DNA of 64,000 nt from Cololabis saira (taxonomy: Eukaryota > Chordata > Actinopteri > Beloniformes > Belonidae). The notes under the pieces are model-generated. The model did no database searches, was not told the DNA's origin, and was given only the letters and a program-made list of their open reading frames with translations. The position numbers and the translations under genes were made by a program. The stretch is taken from NCBI RefSeq assembly GCF_033807715.1, contig NC_084592.1, forward strand, positions 1,160,501-1,224,500, written 5' to 3'. Positions within the stretch are counted from its first letter, which is position 1. Each line of letters begins with the position of its first letter. Positions 1 through 10,779 of this stretch are shown one piece after another.

Positions 1-513
1 ACAGCTCAGCCCCTCTCTTCACCCGAGTGTCCAAGACATGCGGCCGAAGGTCAGATGAAACGACAACAAAGTCGATCATTGACCTCCGGCCTAGGGTGTC
101 CTGGTGCCACGTGCACTGATGGACACCCTTATGCTTGAACATGGTGTTCGTGATGGACAAACTGTGACTCGCACAGAAGTCCAACAACAAAACACTGCTC
201 GGGTTCAGATCGGGGAGGCCGTTCCTCCCAATCACGCCTCTCCAGGTATCACTGTCATTACCCACGTGAGCGTTGAAGTCCCCCAGTAGAACAATGGAGT
301 CCCCAGTTGGAGCACTATCAAGTACTCCTCCCAGGGACTCCAAGAAGGCCGGGTACTCCCCACTGCTGTTCGGCCCGTAGGCACAAACAACAGTGAGAGA
401 CCTTTTCCCGACCCGAAGGCGCAGGGAAGTGACCCTCTCGTTCACCGGGGTAAACTCCAACACATGGCGACTGAGCTGAGGGGCTATAACCAAGCCCACA
501 CCAGACTAAGTCT
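1..513 (-). mobile_element. Rex3-like (RTE clade) LINE fragment, endonuclease region
   Basis: Base 1 lines up with base 62838 of the near-complete Rex3-like element at the other end of the window, and the match continues to about base 505 (about 63345) with scattered substitutions. On the minus strand it is the C-terminal half of an APE-type endonuclease. The copy runs off the left edge of the window, so its total size is unknown. Its right end is a truncation, because similarity stops inside the endonuclease before the 5' part of the element. Small differences from the 62.8-63.3 kb copy show it is a separate, older or independently mutated insertion. It is non-functional as seen. Confidence 0.85.
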
Positions 514-844
514 CAGTGGCACTGTGTGTTTGATAAAATTACCAACAATGGGACTCCTTCCCTATAAGTGTTTGCACACACAATGTTCAGATAGGAACTG
601 CAATGTTGAATGTAATTAAATGTTATGTCACATAAGTAGATGAGAGTACAATTGGACCAGGTTATGTTGTTTGCAGTCTGTGACTGCTGAAATTGAAACC
701 ACAAACATAAGGGAAAGGAGCAGATTATTTTTTTGTGTGTAGATATTTTTTACAGTTTACAGCTATTTTTACAGTTCTGTAGATAATGTTTATAAAACAG
801 ACCTTAGCTTGCATCTCACTTAAGTGTTGTTAACTGAAAGTCTA
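514..844. other. anonymous intervening sequence
   Basis: This stretch is AT-rich with no convincing reading frame, RNA signature or recognised repeat. It contains short T-rich runs near 730-790. Confidence 0.5.
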
Positions 845-1290
845 AGGGGATCCTGGATGCACCTAAAGGCCAATTTATGCTCCCATATGTACGTAAATAA
901 GCAAGTCCTCTTTAAGCATTGTCATATGTTGCCACCCCCATACTTCCACATGTCTTCTATGCTGCCTTGGTTGTTAAGTCAATTCATCCATTAGTGGGCA
1001 TTGCTGATTTCAGAGTTCACTTCAGCATTTTTATGTCAGTTTCAGAAATGCACCAACATAAAATTATTTGTAACAGCCCAAAAGCACTAAAAAAAGAAGA
1101 AAAAAGAAGAAGCAGTTTCAGCAAACATGGCAATGGAGGAGGAGATCATGATAATGCAAGCCCTGAGACAGAGACATAAAAAGAGGCAGCACAGTAGACG
1201 GCGACCGTCTGTTCAGCCATTAAATACATTGCTTCATGTGGACATAGAACTCTTAATTCTCGAGCTAATGGATAATTAAGACTAATTTAT
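845..1290 (+). mobile_element. PIF/Harbinger-like transposon 5' fragment
   Basis: The segment opens with AAAGGCCAATTTATGCT near 865, which resembles termini of fish PIF/Harbinger elements. It leads into a short reading frame like the N terminus of HARBI1-type transposases (see 1127-1279). The DDE catalytic part is absent and L2-like sequence follows directly, so this is a 5' fragment. The family call rests on recollection of HARBI1-like N termini and is moderate. Confidence 0.42.
1127..1279 (+). pseudogene. HARBI1-like transposase N-terminal remnant
   Basis: A 50-codon frame starts at the ATG within GCAAACATGGCAATG. It encodes an acidic start (MAMEEE), a basic tract with KKRQHSRRR, then VQPLN and LHVD before a TAA stop. 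Fish HARBI1-like transposases commonly begin with an acidic and hydrophobic stretch, an Arg-rich segment and a similar PLN-containing motif. In the intact family a DDE nuclease of some 300 residues would follow. Here nothing catalytic remains, so it is a relic of PIF/Harbinger mobilisation rather than a host gene. The assignment is an inference from motif order, not a search. Confidence 0.4.
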
Positions 1291-2404
1291 CTTTTGTACC
1301 TTTGGCAATATATGTGTGGTTCTCCTCTCTCTGTTCTTTATTCTCTCTTTCCTATCTCTCTTTTCCTGTTCTACCTGGTCGGCCTTTGGCAGGAGGGCCC
1401 CTCCTTATGACCCAAGTCCCGTTCAAGGTTTCTTTTTTTTTAAAGATTTTTTGTGGCTTCAAGTTGTACACAGGAAGGGGGGAGACAGAGAATGGGAACA
1501 ACATGCATCTCACACATAAATCTCTAGGTAGTGTAAACTCTAGTGTGTTAGAGTCGCTCCTGTAGTCTCTTGTGCTGGCGCCCCCTTCTCTTCTCTTTTT
1601 TCTCTTTTGTTCATGGTGTAGCATCCTCTGCCGGTGGCGAAGAGCATCTCTGAATGCAAAACACCGGATCCTGCAGCGTGGGAGTGAGAGGGGCAGGGTA
1701 ATGGCCCGGGCAGGCGGGGGAGAGATGTGTAACACTGAAGCAACTCTGCCCTACCCGCTGGTCCTCCAGATATGATGCCATTGCTGCTATACGTTACAGA
1801 TATGTGGATGTCTTCTCCTCTCCTTTTCCCTGCCTCTCTTCTCCATTACCATTTTTATTTACTATAAATATCTCATAGCTATCATTTTTGTCCATAGTTC
1901 CTGTAGTTTCTTGTGCCGGCCCCCCTTTTTTCTCTTTTGTGCATGTTTGCAGGCTGGAGCCTCGGGAGCTGCGTTCTGGCCTGTGTTCCTGGCCCCCCCC
2001 CCATCCCCGGTCATCCCGTTGCTGCTTCCACCTGCCTACGTGGATGTCTGCTGTTGCTGCTTCTGCCTGCCTGTACCCCCCCCCCCCCCTCTGGTCATCC
2101 CGCTGCTGCTTCCACCTGCCTGCTGTGTGCTGCTGATGTCCCTGACTCCCCCAGTCTGGCCTTCGGCAGGAGGGTCCCCCCTTATGAGCCTGGTCCTGCT
2201 CAAGGTTTCTTCCCTCCTAAAGGGGAGTTTTTCCTTGCCACTGTTTGGCTTAAGGTTTTTCTCCCACTAGGGTAGTTTTTACCTGCCATTGTTTATGTAA
2301 TAATTGCTCGGGGGTCATGTTCTGGGTATGGGTCTCTGGAAAGCGTCTAGAGACAACTTTTGTTGTATTAGACGCTATATAAATAAAATTGAATTGAATT
2401 GAAT
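1284..2404 (+). mobile_element. L2-like LINE 3' UTR, composite of two partial copies
   Basis: Two versions of the same 3' region lie in series. Both contain the block reading GGCCTTYGGCAGGAGGG followed by a CTTATGA segment (near 1380 and 2158), and both contain the TCTCTTTTGTKCATG block. The second ends in the classic teleost L2-type tail: a GTCTAGAGACAACTT block, GACGCTATATAAATAAA, then short ATTGA repeats at about 2389-2404. The phrase GTAAACTCTAGTGTGTTAG at about 1536 recurs at 24822 in the L2-like LINE of this window, which ties the two together. No coding sequence of the LINE is left here. Confidence 0.65.
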
Positions 2405-2497
2405 TTAATGCAGCAAAGGGCTGCAGGCCGGGACTTGAACCTGTGACCGCTGCAGGAGGACAGTACCTTCATCACATTGGCTGCTTGCTTAAACCAC
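2405..2497 (-). mobile_element. tRNA-like SINE head fragment
   Basis: Read on the minus strand, the segment has an A-box-like start (CACAGTGGTTTAAGC) and a B-box-like GGTTCAAGTCCCGG about 50 bases later. That spacing matches an internal RNA polymerase III promoter derived from a tRNA. The acceptor stem does not close and flanks are LINE tails, so it is not a tRNA gene. It lies exactly between two L2-like 3' tails. Confidence 0.5.
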
Positions 2498-2662
2498 TGT
2501 GGCCCCCAGTCAAGGTTTATTCCCTGTTTTTCTCCCACTAAGGGAGTTTTTACCTCCCATTGTTTACGTCATAATGGCTCGGAGGTTTATGTTCTGGGTC
2601 TCTGGAAAGTGCTCAGAGACAACTTGCATTATAATAGACACTATATAAAAAAATTGGATAAT
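2498..2662 (+). mobile_element. second L2-like LINE 3' tail
   Basis: The sequence repeats the end of the preceding copy: CTCCCACTAAGGGAGTTTTTACC, a GTTCTGGGTCTCTGGAAAG block, AGACAACTT, and a CACTATATAAA motif ending in TTGGATAATTGGA-type pentamer or hexamer repeats. It is a diverged second tail, older or from a different L2 subfamily than the one at 2389-2404. Confidence 0.6.
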
Positions 2663-3770
2663 TGGACATTAAATGGACAAATTCCTCTAATTCTTTTCTG
2701 GTTTGTTCCTTTTGCTGGTCGCATGTTAGCTGTACTGCTCAACACTGCCCCGTGGTTGCTGTGGCATTGCTCTGTTTGCCGCGTCAAGTGACAGATCTGT
2801 AGGGGCCTGAAAATGGACCAAATTACAAAGATAAACAATGCAGGAGAGGGATGAAAGGGGCCATCTATCTGCCTATCCATCTATCTGCATAAACATCTAT
2901 CTGCATAACCATCTTCTGCATTGAGCATAAATGGGTCTTTTTTTGGGGAGGTGTAAGGGTGGGTTCTCTTTCCCGCTTTTTGGTTGAATGCTGTGGCAAC
3001 AGCATTCGACCTATTGTGATCCTGTTTCTCTTCATTATATTTTCAACTGCAAGTTTTTGAGTGCTTAAAACTTCCATATACTTTCAGCTATTTCAGCAAC
3101 TCGGCTATCTAAAAATTCAGCTCCTTCAGATCTAGCATAGTGTTGACTTTTACTTCAGCAAATCTTTATAGTTTATGAAATATTAATATAAATGCTTTAA
3201 AATGAATATAATTAATCACTAGTCACTATGGGGAAGGCTTAGAGTGGAGGTCACATTACCTAGATTTCCAAGATCTTGATTTCAGCTTAATTTGCTCCCC
3301 CCAATTTTACACTAGAGTTTCAGATCAAAGCTTAAAATCTATGCTCTGCCCCCCCAAATATCCCTGTCAAAGCTCTGTGATTTACTAGACTTTACATATG
3401 TGCCTCATTGGCACAGAAAATTGAATAGAAAATCTGAATTTGAATAAAGAGAAGGGAAAGTGAAAAGTGAGAATGAATTGGGGAATGAAATACAGTTTTG
3501 ATTTTATCGTGATACACATTCAAACCAGTAGATTCAATTTCAAATCAGTCAATTGAGGTTCAAATTGAATCAGTCAGATTAAGATATAACAAATTCAAAT
3601 TCACTTCCTACTGACACAAAATGTATCCCATACAAGCCTTTCTGCAAGCCAAGTCGGCAAGAATGTGCAACACAGCCTGTGGCGTTTTCCTGAACGTTCA
3701 GCTTAGGTAGACAACACATATGCCAGTTTCGTTCGATTTAATCAACTTAATTCTTATTTATTCGCCTCCG
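2663..3770. other. anonymous intervening sequence
   Basis: No gene or recognised element is seen. A short CTATC/CATAAC-type tandem array (TATCTGCATAAACATC repeated) lies at about 2868-2912, and an ATTCAAATT-rich stretch lies at about 3500-3605. Confidence 0.45.
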
Positions 3771-4690
3771 CTGTTAAGCCACTTTCACACGCAAAGCGGC
3801 GACCACCGCCGGCTTTCCCATTCATTGTGTATGTGCTAGATGCGCAAGAGCTCAGCGGCAAGAGGGCCCCTGCCGTGGCGTTGTGCTGCACCTCCCTGCC
3901 TCTGCCTGCGCCCACCACAGGGTTTGCGCCGTGCCTCCCTACACCTCCCTACGCCTCCCTACGCCTGTCTGCGCCTGCCGCGGGGTTTGCGGGGCGCCAA
4001 GCGCACAGGAGAGAACCTGCGTTGCGCCGCGCCTGCCTGCGCCCGGATTTAACATTTTTTAATGTCACCGTGCCGCGCTGTGACGACATCTCGGTGCGTC
4101 CAATAGGAGGAAGGTGGTGGAGGGTGAAAAAAACTTGCAGGTTGTAGATCAGAGACGATCAAGATGGAGGAAAGAATGATCTTGGCTGTGAGTCTGTGTG
4201 AGGAGCTGTGGTTACGAGACTGCAGGACTATTGTGACCTCAATAAAGAAAATACAAAAGTGGAGAGAAATATCCCAGAATTCGGACATACCAGGTGTGTT
4301 TAAAAGTGGTAGAAGTGTGAAGCGGTCATCATGGAGCTGTAGCTCCCGAACGAGCCTGTATTCCCCCAAATCCTGTCTTGCCATGAGGATTTCATGGACC
4401 CTCCTTGCTGCTGCTGCTCATCTCCTCCTCAGAAGAAGAAGAACTAAAGCCAGGGCTTTTCTTTGAAGCAGGGACAGATACGTTTTTCAAACCGAGCTGT
4501 AGCTACTGTACGTCCAAACGAGTGGGAAAAGGGCGCCAGACCGGAAAAACTTTTTTCGGTCGCCTAGCAACTTACAACAAATATGTGCGCAATCCGCGCC
4601 TTGCTCTGCGCCGACTCTGCGCCGACTCTGCGCCCACCCGGCAGTGTGCGTGGCGCAAACCGCACTCTATGTGAAACCAGCTTTACACAG
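3771..4690 (+). mobile_element. PIF/Harbinger-like non-autonomous element with accessory-gene remnant
   Basis: The left end reads CCACTTTCACACGCAAAGCGG and the right end, reverse-complemented, reads TGGTTTCACATAGAGTGCGG, giving imperfect terminal inverted repeats. Sub-terminal GC-rich blocks (GGCTTTCCCATTCATTGTG, CCGTGCCGCGCTGTGACGAC) recur in a shorter second copy at 51505-51849. Between them sits a frame that resembles a MADF/Myb-type accessory protein, typical of PIF/Harbinger elements. No transposase is present, so this copy would depend on a partner. The superfamily call leans on the MADF-like remnant. Confidence 0.5.
4164..4466 (+). pseudogene. MADF-domain-like accessory protein remnant
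   Basis: The frame opens with MEERMILAVSLCEELWLRD and continues with KKIQKWREISQ. This is the pattern of a MADF domain: a helix with a hydrophobic start, an ELW or CLW motif, then a basic segment with W.EI. MADF or Myb-like proteins are the DNA-binding partner ORF of PIF/Harbinger transposons and assist nuclear import and end binding of the transposase. After about residue 45 the translation becomes Ser- and Arg-rich without domain character, so this is either a first exon running into intron sequence or a decayed frame. It is unlikely to be a host gene, because inverted-repeat ends flank it. Confidence 0.4.
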
Positions 4691-4694
4691 CTGT

Positions 4695-5010
4695 GCACAT
4701 GCGCAGGTCACCAAAAAAGAACTTTATTGAACTCACTTTACATGACACAGTCCACACTCCGCAACCCCACTTCACCCATAGCTTTCTTCATTTTAGCAGC
4801 GTTGTTGCGCAAAATTACGTGGACCTGTTGCTTGTTGATGCACCAGTTGTTTAGCATTTTTTCCATAGTCTGTTTGATGGGCTGATCAAAATAATGTGAA
4901 TATAACTGATCCCTGTTCAGGATGCAACGTCCAATTTCGATCAAGTCTTAAACGATGTGATCTCTCCAGCTGAATTCTGATCACGTGATTGGATCGGGAC
5001 ATCCCTAGTG
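4695..5010 (-). pseudogene. hAT (ZBED-type) transposase fragment with one terminus
   Basis: On the minus strand the frame ending near 4738 contains MEKMLNNWCINKQQVHVILR followed by NNAAKMKKAMGEVGL and VDCVM. This matches the part of hAT transposases where a conserved DNA-N-MVKAM-like segment precedes the C-HTLQL motif; the copy stops just before that motif. Upstream, at 4965-5010, the minus strand begins AGGGATGTCCCGATCC, a well-known hAT-type terminus in fish. The zinc-finger N terminus, most of the catalytic core and the dimerisation domain are missing. This is an internally deleted hAT relic. Confidence 0.55.
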
Positions 5011-5022
5011 AAAGGATTAACT

Positions 5023-5215
5023 TTTTTCAGACTGTATTGAAAGGTTTCAGACAATGCAGTCAGGGAAAATCCTGCTCATTCATGTCTGTGTGAGATTTTA
5101 TCCTCCTCGTTAGTCTCCATGGTAACGTCACACCTGCAGCTTTTTAGTGTGTGTATCTGATAATGTGGTGACAAGACAAGTAGATTGATCTTACTATGAC
5201 TGACCACCAGGTGGA
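5023..5215 (+). repeat. direct repeat copy A
   Basis: This segment shares long blocks with 5575-5765: CAGGGAAAATCCTGCTCATT, CACACCTGCAGCTTTTTAGT and TGACAAGACAAGTAG occur in the same order and orientation. It is a dispersed or duplicated unit of about 190 bp with roughly 550 bp between starts. No coding potential is visible. Confidence 0.6.
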
Positions 5216-5574
5216 CCTAATTGCATAGCCAGCATTATGTTGCATTCTGTTTCCGATTGGAAATAATTCCCAATGTCACTCAGGAAGTGGTGAAGCTCAG
5301 TATGATGAGCATGTATTCGTGGTCCACAAATTCAAATCCTTCCATGCATAATACCAGTGGAGGCCTTCAAGCACTCAGGCTACAGTATGTTATTGCCCAT
5401 TAGGCAATCCTTTTTATTATTTTGGAAATGCAAAATGCCGCTCAAACCTCTTGAACTTGAGAAATGGGCCTCAAAAAGACAGAAGGTCTTTCTGTCAGGG
5501 TATACGTCTCCGTAGAAAAAGCTCATTTTTACCTAGATACTTGTGATAGGATAATCTGTTCTCCTAGAGCATTA

Positions 5575-5765
5575 AAAAGTTTAAGGCATTGCACTCAGGG
5601 AAAATCCTGCTCATTCATGTCTGTCTGATCCTGCCTGCACATACAGTAGGTCTACATGGTAACCTCACACCTGCAGCTTTTTAGTGTCTGTATCTGACAG
5701 AAAAGTGATGACAAGACAAGTAGCGTTAGATATATCTTACCCGTCATGACCAGCAGGGAGAGCTC
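5575..5765 (+). repeat. direct repeat copy B
   Basis: This is the second copy of the unit at 5023-5215, with small indels such as a CTGCCTGCACATACAGTAGG segment. The sequence between the copies (5216-5574) carries no recognised feature. Confidence 0.6.
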
Positions 5766-7109
5766 TTAGACCACAAATGGAATCAATGTGGTTAATCCAT
5801 GTTTTCCTACAAATCCTGATACTTTTAAAAGGATATTCAAGCGTTAACAAGGTTTTCACTAAAAATGGCATGTGTATTACAAATTCTTTGATCATGAGCA
5901 AGTACATTTTATACTAAAATGTGAACAAACATTTAAATATTAAGATGTTATATTTATCTGCTGCATTTTTTCCCTACAAAACCTACAGGATTAGCTTGCT
6001 ATACAGAGTTTTGCTGTTCCCTTCGATTTTTTCTGTTTCTAAAGTACACCATTTCTGCATTGTTTTGCATCCTGTTCTGTTTGCATTTCTCATGGAATCA
6101 CATTTGTTCTGCAACTCCTTCCAAAATGTATACTTTTTTATACATTTATTCCACCATCAAGTGTTGCTTATGTACACTATTCGCAAAAAACATCACCACA
6201 TTTCGTCACATTTTTTAGCATCTTTCTCTACATTTTGTGGCCATTTTTCAGAAGTTTTCTCATCTTTTTCAAAATAATTCAACGATTCCTTTCAATTGTT
6301 CAGAAAGAGGGCAGATTGTTCAGAAGGCATTCAGCAAGTGTTCAGCAAGAGTTAATTTCACAGCATTGAACCCTGCATTTTCTAAGGCATTTGCTAGACA
6401 ACAAGCTGCGCTGCAGAACTGGAGGGAACAAAGTGCATATAGTCTGCATATATCTACATATAGCTGCACATCTTCAGTTTCCTCTCTCACCATGGATCAC
6501 ACTTTGGGACCCTTCTTTATATTTTAGCGTTATTTCCACGTAGATATGATAGAGTTTGATGCTCCTAAACCAGGTTGGTCCTGGATCAACATCAACCATC
6601 ATCGTTGGTCCCGGTGAAGCTGCAGTCTGTCTGCGGTGATCACTGACACACCGGGTCAGAGTGGATTTGGTCATAATGTTTAAACTGTGTTTTGTGATTA
6701 ATAAGCACGGTTTTTAATTATTTTGCGTTGGATCGATGTAGCAAATAAAATCGTTCGGACCATCCAGCTCCTCAACCATCAGTTACGTGTTTCACATGAG
6801 CAGTTCAGGTAAAAACAGCAGTCAATGAGTGTACGTTGTGTGTAGATGAAAGTACAATCTGCATTGAGGCTTCTCGCTTCAGGAATCCGGTCTGTGATTG
6901 GACGCTGCCTCGGCGTCGCCGCTGCTCATTTGCATAAACTTCAAATTGAGGCTCTGGACACCTCCGATGCGACACAGACTAGGCTGTGTTTAGTTCTTCC
7001 ACATGCTAGTGAGGTTCCTGTTTTTTAAATAGATACATTTTTAAATTGCCGGTATGTGTTGTTTTCAATCATCCAATACACTAAACAAAAAACAAGTCAG
7101 TAGCAACAG
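5766..7109. other. anonymous intervening sequence
   Basis: The interval is AT-rich. Short frames exist but lack any domain, signal or repeat identity. A GC-richer patch at about 6880-6960 (GATTGGACGCTGCCTCGGCG) may be a MITE scrap, but no inverted repeats were found. Confidence 0.4.
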
Positions 7110-7788
7110 CAAAATTAAAGCTGCAAGCAGCGATGAACGGGCTCTCACGCTTGCAATTTTCGCCAATAAAGGTCATGGACTCAAAACCGAGTCCGATGAC
7201 ACCACCATGACTCTTTATGTCAAACCATTCAAAAGTTATAGCATAAAATCGGAAGTATCACATATGGACCAATCAGAAGAAGGGGTGGGGCTAATTTACA
7301 CCAATTATGTTCAAGGACTTAAAACCGAATCCGATGACACCACTCACGAGTCATACCATACTATGTCATACCATTCAAAAGTTATGGACCAAAATAGGAA
7401 CTATGAAATATCGACCAATCAGAAGGGGGGACGCACTTTTTGGTCGCCACGGTAACGCTTTTGACTGAGAAAAGTAATGCGCATTGTCGCAGAATCTAGA
7501 CCCACATTTTGATGTATAACACATCTGGGTGCACAACAGTTCGGGCGAAAAAACGGCCGAAGAAATGGCATACATTGCGGCAAAATTACACAATTAATTC
7601 AAAATGGCCGACTTCCTGTTCGGTTTCGGCCATGGCTCCAAGAGACTTTTCTTTAAGTTGCAACATGATACAGGTGTGTACCGATTTTTGTGCATGTACA
7701 TCAAACCGTATTGTGGGGCTTGAGGCACAACTTTTTCTAGGGGGCGCTGTTGAGTCATTAGGCCAAGCCCATTAATGCAAACCATTAA

Positions 7789-8668
7789 AGGGGACCTATT
7801 ATGAAAAACACGTTTTTTGTGCTTCGTGCTTTAACATATATAAAGTGGTCTCCCCTCAGCCTGCCAACTCAGAGAAAGAGGAAAGCAACCAGATTCTGCA
7901 GTGTCTGTACAGCCGCCCGGATGATCTGTCCAGTGTCATGTGACTTCTACGAGCCGTTCAGATTTGGCGCATTTTCGTTACGTAACCAAAATGCGAACCA
8001 CGCCCACAACTATAAAACCGTGTAACTGCATGCGAGCGTCCGACTATCGTAGCACTGCGTGACATCGGACTCTCTGTCCATCTCCCTCCAGCAGCTGCCA
8101 CTTTATTGAGGTTTTTGTAGTGAGTCTCATTTCCACTAACTGGATCAGCCGTTCCTCATCCGTGACCGTTTCCTACAGCGCTTTCTACCGGCTTTCAACG
8201 CGAGCGACAGGAAGAAAATAGAAGCAGGGCGTCCGACAAATGTTTAGCTAAAAACGCCACGCCGCTGTGGCCAGGTAGGACAGTCCAATAGAAAATAAAG
8301 CAATGGAATTGATTTTGTCGCTGACGCTCGCATCACATGCACATGCATGACACGGTGTAAAGGCTGATTTATGGTTCCGCGTTACACCAACGCAGTAGAT
8401 TTAACGCAGAACTATAATTCATACTTAACTCCGCCGGCCGGAGCTTCCGACATCGCGTCATTCAGGCAGCCAATCAGCACAGAGCCTCATTATCATAGCC
8501 CCGCCCCCTCAGAATCCTGCATAGAGAATGAGGTTAGAAACGGTAAAGACAAAGACATGGCCCAGAGGCTGAATTTCTCATTTATATAGAAAAAAACAAT
8601 CGAAAACTTGTTTTTAAGGCATTCAAGGCCTGTTTAAAATAGACATTAAATGCCATAATAGGTCCACT
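7789..8668. mobile_element. TTAA-specific MITE (Kolobok- or piggyBac-like)
   Basis: The 880-bp element begins AGGGGACCTATTATG and ends with the complement of AGTGGACCTATTATG, giving 15-bp terminal inverted repeats with one mismatch. TTAA flanks both sides (7785-7788 and 8669-8672). The insertion site is proven by the uninterrupted homologue at 43526-43540, where the same context reads CCATTAAATATC. No transposase is encoded. TTAA duplications are used by both piggyBac and Kolobok transposases; the AG-rich start fits Kolobok somewhat better. Confidence 0.8.
8359..8425. mobile_element. short Harbinger-type MITE remnant
   Basis: GCTGATTTATGGTTCCGCGT is followed some 30 bases later by CGCAGAACTATAATTC, its near inverted partner. 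This is the same terminal sequence as the 104-bp palindromic MITE at 37887-37990, but with most of the middle missing. It lies inside the TTAA-flanked element. Confidence 0.45.
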
Positions 8669-9074
8669 TTAAATATCACATTTCTTGCCAGGCCTGGCTT
8701 GTGTGCAAAATTAGGTGACTTTTGGGGCACGTTTAGGGGGGCAAAAAGGCCCTCATTTTGTCAGAAAAAAAAAATAATGAGAAAAATTAGAAAAAAATAA
8801 TAATTCCTACAAAGGCATGTTCCTTACATATGTAGAACTATTTAAAAAGGGACATAAACAGGTTTTCCAACGGTATAAGATTCATTGCCAAGAAGAAGAA
8901 GATTTCCTTATTTTTTTTGCTAAATTTATTTACACTGCACATAAAATAAGCTGGATTGTACACTCCATTTATGGGTTTGTTTTTATGTGAACCATAAGAC
9001 AGTTCACTGTGGAGTTTAAGGTGTATGAAGTAAGAAAGTTTAATATGGCTTTATTTCATGAATCATATATTGAG

Positions 9075-9415
9075 GCTCAGAGGAGTGGAGGAGGTGGATG
9101 GAGGAGGAGAGGAGGAGAGGAGGAGAGGAGGAGGAGAAGAGGAGAGGAGGAGGTGGAGGGAGGAGGAGAGAAGGAGGAGAAGAGGAGAGGAGGAGGAGAG
9201 GAGGAGGTGGAGGGAGCAGGAGAGGAGGAGGTGGAGGGAGCAGGAGAGGAGGAGAGGAGCAGGAGAGGAGCAGGAGCGGAGGAGAGGAGGAGAGGAGCAG
9301 GAGAGGAGGAGAGGAGAAGGAGAGGAGGAGAGGAGGAGGAGAGGAGCAGGAGAGGAGGAGGTGGAGGGAGCAGGAAAGGAGGAGGAGAGGAGGAGAGGAG
9401 GAGAGGAGGGACTAA
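9075..9415. repeat. GA-rich minisatellite (GGAGGA/GAGGAG)
   Basis: About 340 bases are almost pure purine on the plus strand, built from GGAGGAGAGGAGGA-type units with variants GAGGAGGTGGAGGGAGCAGG recurring near 9146, 9205 and 9357. All three forward frames and two reverse frames stay open because the units lack stop codons, so the frames are not evidence of a gene. Confidence 0.85.
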
Positions 9416-9419
9416 CACT

Positions 9420-10779
9420 GAAGGGAGATGGAGAGGTAGGTATCAGAGAAAACATTCCCCTGAGGACCAGAGGAGGCTGCAGACGCTGCATGAAATGCAG
9501 GTTTATTTATTTTTGGTAAATACTGCCTCAAAACAATGCTTACAATATATTTTTGGTGCAAATAACGTGGTCTATATGTTTATTTATTTATGACAAAACT
9601 GTAGTTGCTGAGACGGACAACAGGCCTGGTGTTTGGTGTTCTGATTTTGTCTTTGGTTCATAGGTGGTTGGTGGCTGTTAAATAAACCCAAGACCTCATG
9701 TTTCTTCTGGGAAGGACTTATACAGTCGTCATCCTCCTGGAAACAATGATCATGTGCAAGTCTGGCATACAGCTGAAGGTGTTTGGGAGCATAGAAACAT
9801 TTAACATTTTTACTGTAGAGTCATCTGTGCCTGGGAGGGAGAATTTATTTCATAATAGGCAACAGGTTTTTCTGTTGTGTTTCCATATGATTGACAATAT
9901 ATTGTAGGCAAGTTTATATAACACCAAGTTTTAGGTTAAAACCAAAACTGGCTTTTAACAAGACATTTTTAGAGTCATCCCATGTTTATGGGATCCCATT
10001 AGACATCCCATAAATCAGATTTCAAATACCTTGGTTTATCTACAGCTTCATGTCATTAGCCAGTGGTTCATCAGTTGTCCACATGTATTGGTAGAAGACA
10101 CGATGCAAAAGAGAATGTCATTTCAGCTGAAGAAATAAATCAAATCACTACAAACCAAAACATTTATTATAACATCAGTTACCACAAATGCACCTTGAAC
10201 TTCTCAGAATAGCCTTGTTTGCAGCAATACCAGATTTATAATATCTTTCATTCAAGGCAGTATTCAGTCTGGTTCTTCCCTGTACCAGCCTGAAAGCAAA
10301 ATTATCACCGTTTTAACAACAATCAATATGTAGCTGCAATCAGGTCATTCCTTGTCCAGGCAGGTGAAAATCCAACTGGCATCTGTATCTGGACTGGTCA
10401 CCGTTACTGTTATTCAACACACTTTTGATTCAAATGCAGCTGATATCTTCAACTTACCATTGCTGAAGAAAAGTAAGAAAGACTTCTACCACTATAAATA
10501 ACATAGAATGTAAGAAAAATATACATGACGTAGAAATCCCATAGCAACAAAGTAAGGTGTCCATCCATTGTACAGCTCTTTGTCTCTTCCAGTTCGCCCA
10601 ACAAGTGATGCTCCCATTGCTTTCTGCCATAGAACTGTTTTGAATAATTATAAGTGAGACAGCTTCAACTTGTATTTGGTCCCGTTCTTACTGTACAGCT
10701 CTGCTTATTTTACAAGTTAACAGCGGCGTATCTTTTCCAGCGCCTCCAGTATATATCCCCCTGTCGCTCTTAAAAACCT
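9420..10779. other. anonymous intervening sequence
   Basis: No coding domain or familiar repeat was recognised over 1.3 kb. A small palindromic patch with CCCATGTTTATGGGATCCCA lies near 9978. Confidence 0.4.

Larger units (their letters stand above)
7110..8815 (+). repeat. family U repeat, copy 1 (interrupted)
   Basis: The copy starts with AATTAAAGCTGCAAGCAGCG and runs to the AATTCCTACA motif near 8800. In between are the diagnostic blocks of this family: CATTCAAAAGTTATA units, GCCACGGTAACGCTTTTGAC, CAAAATGGCCGACTTCCTGT, CCGTATTGTGGGGCTTGAGG and CCAGGCCTGGCTTG. It is in the opposite orientation to the copies at 45.5, 48.1, 55.3 and 56.1 kb, and in the same orientation as the 43 kb copy. The outer GGGCCC hairpin terminus is missing. 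A TTAA-flanked MITE (7789-8668) splits it. Small frames in it recur in other copies only because the DNA recurs; none has a recognised domain. Confidence 0.75.

Noticed and set aside
2405..2497. A functional tRNA gene
   Set aside because: A- and B-box-like words are present, but no acceptor stem or clean cloverleaf; flanks are retroposon tails.
9009..9593. Overlapping frames of 105-194 codons in the GA-rich region
   Set aside because: They are Glu/Arg/Gly or Ser/Leu/Pro translations of a purine repeat, open in several frames at once.
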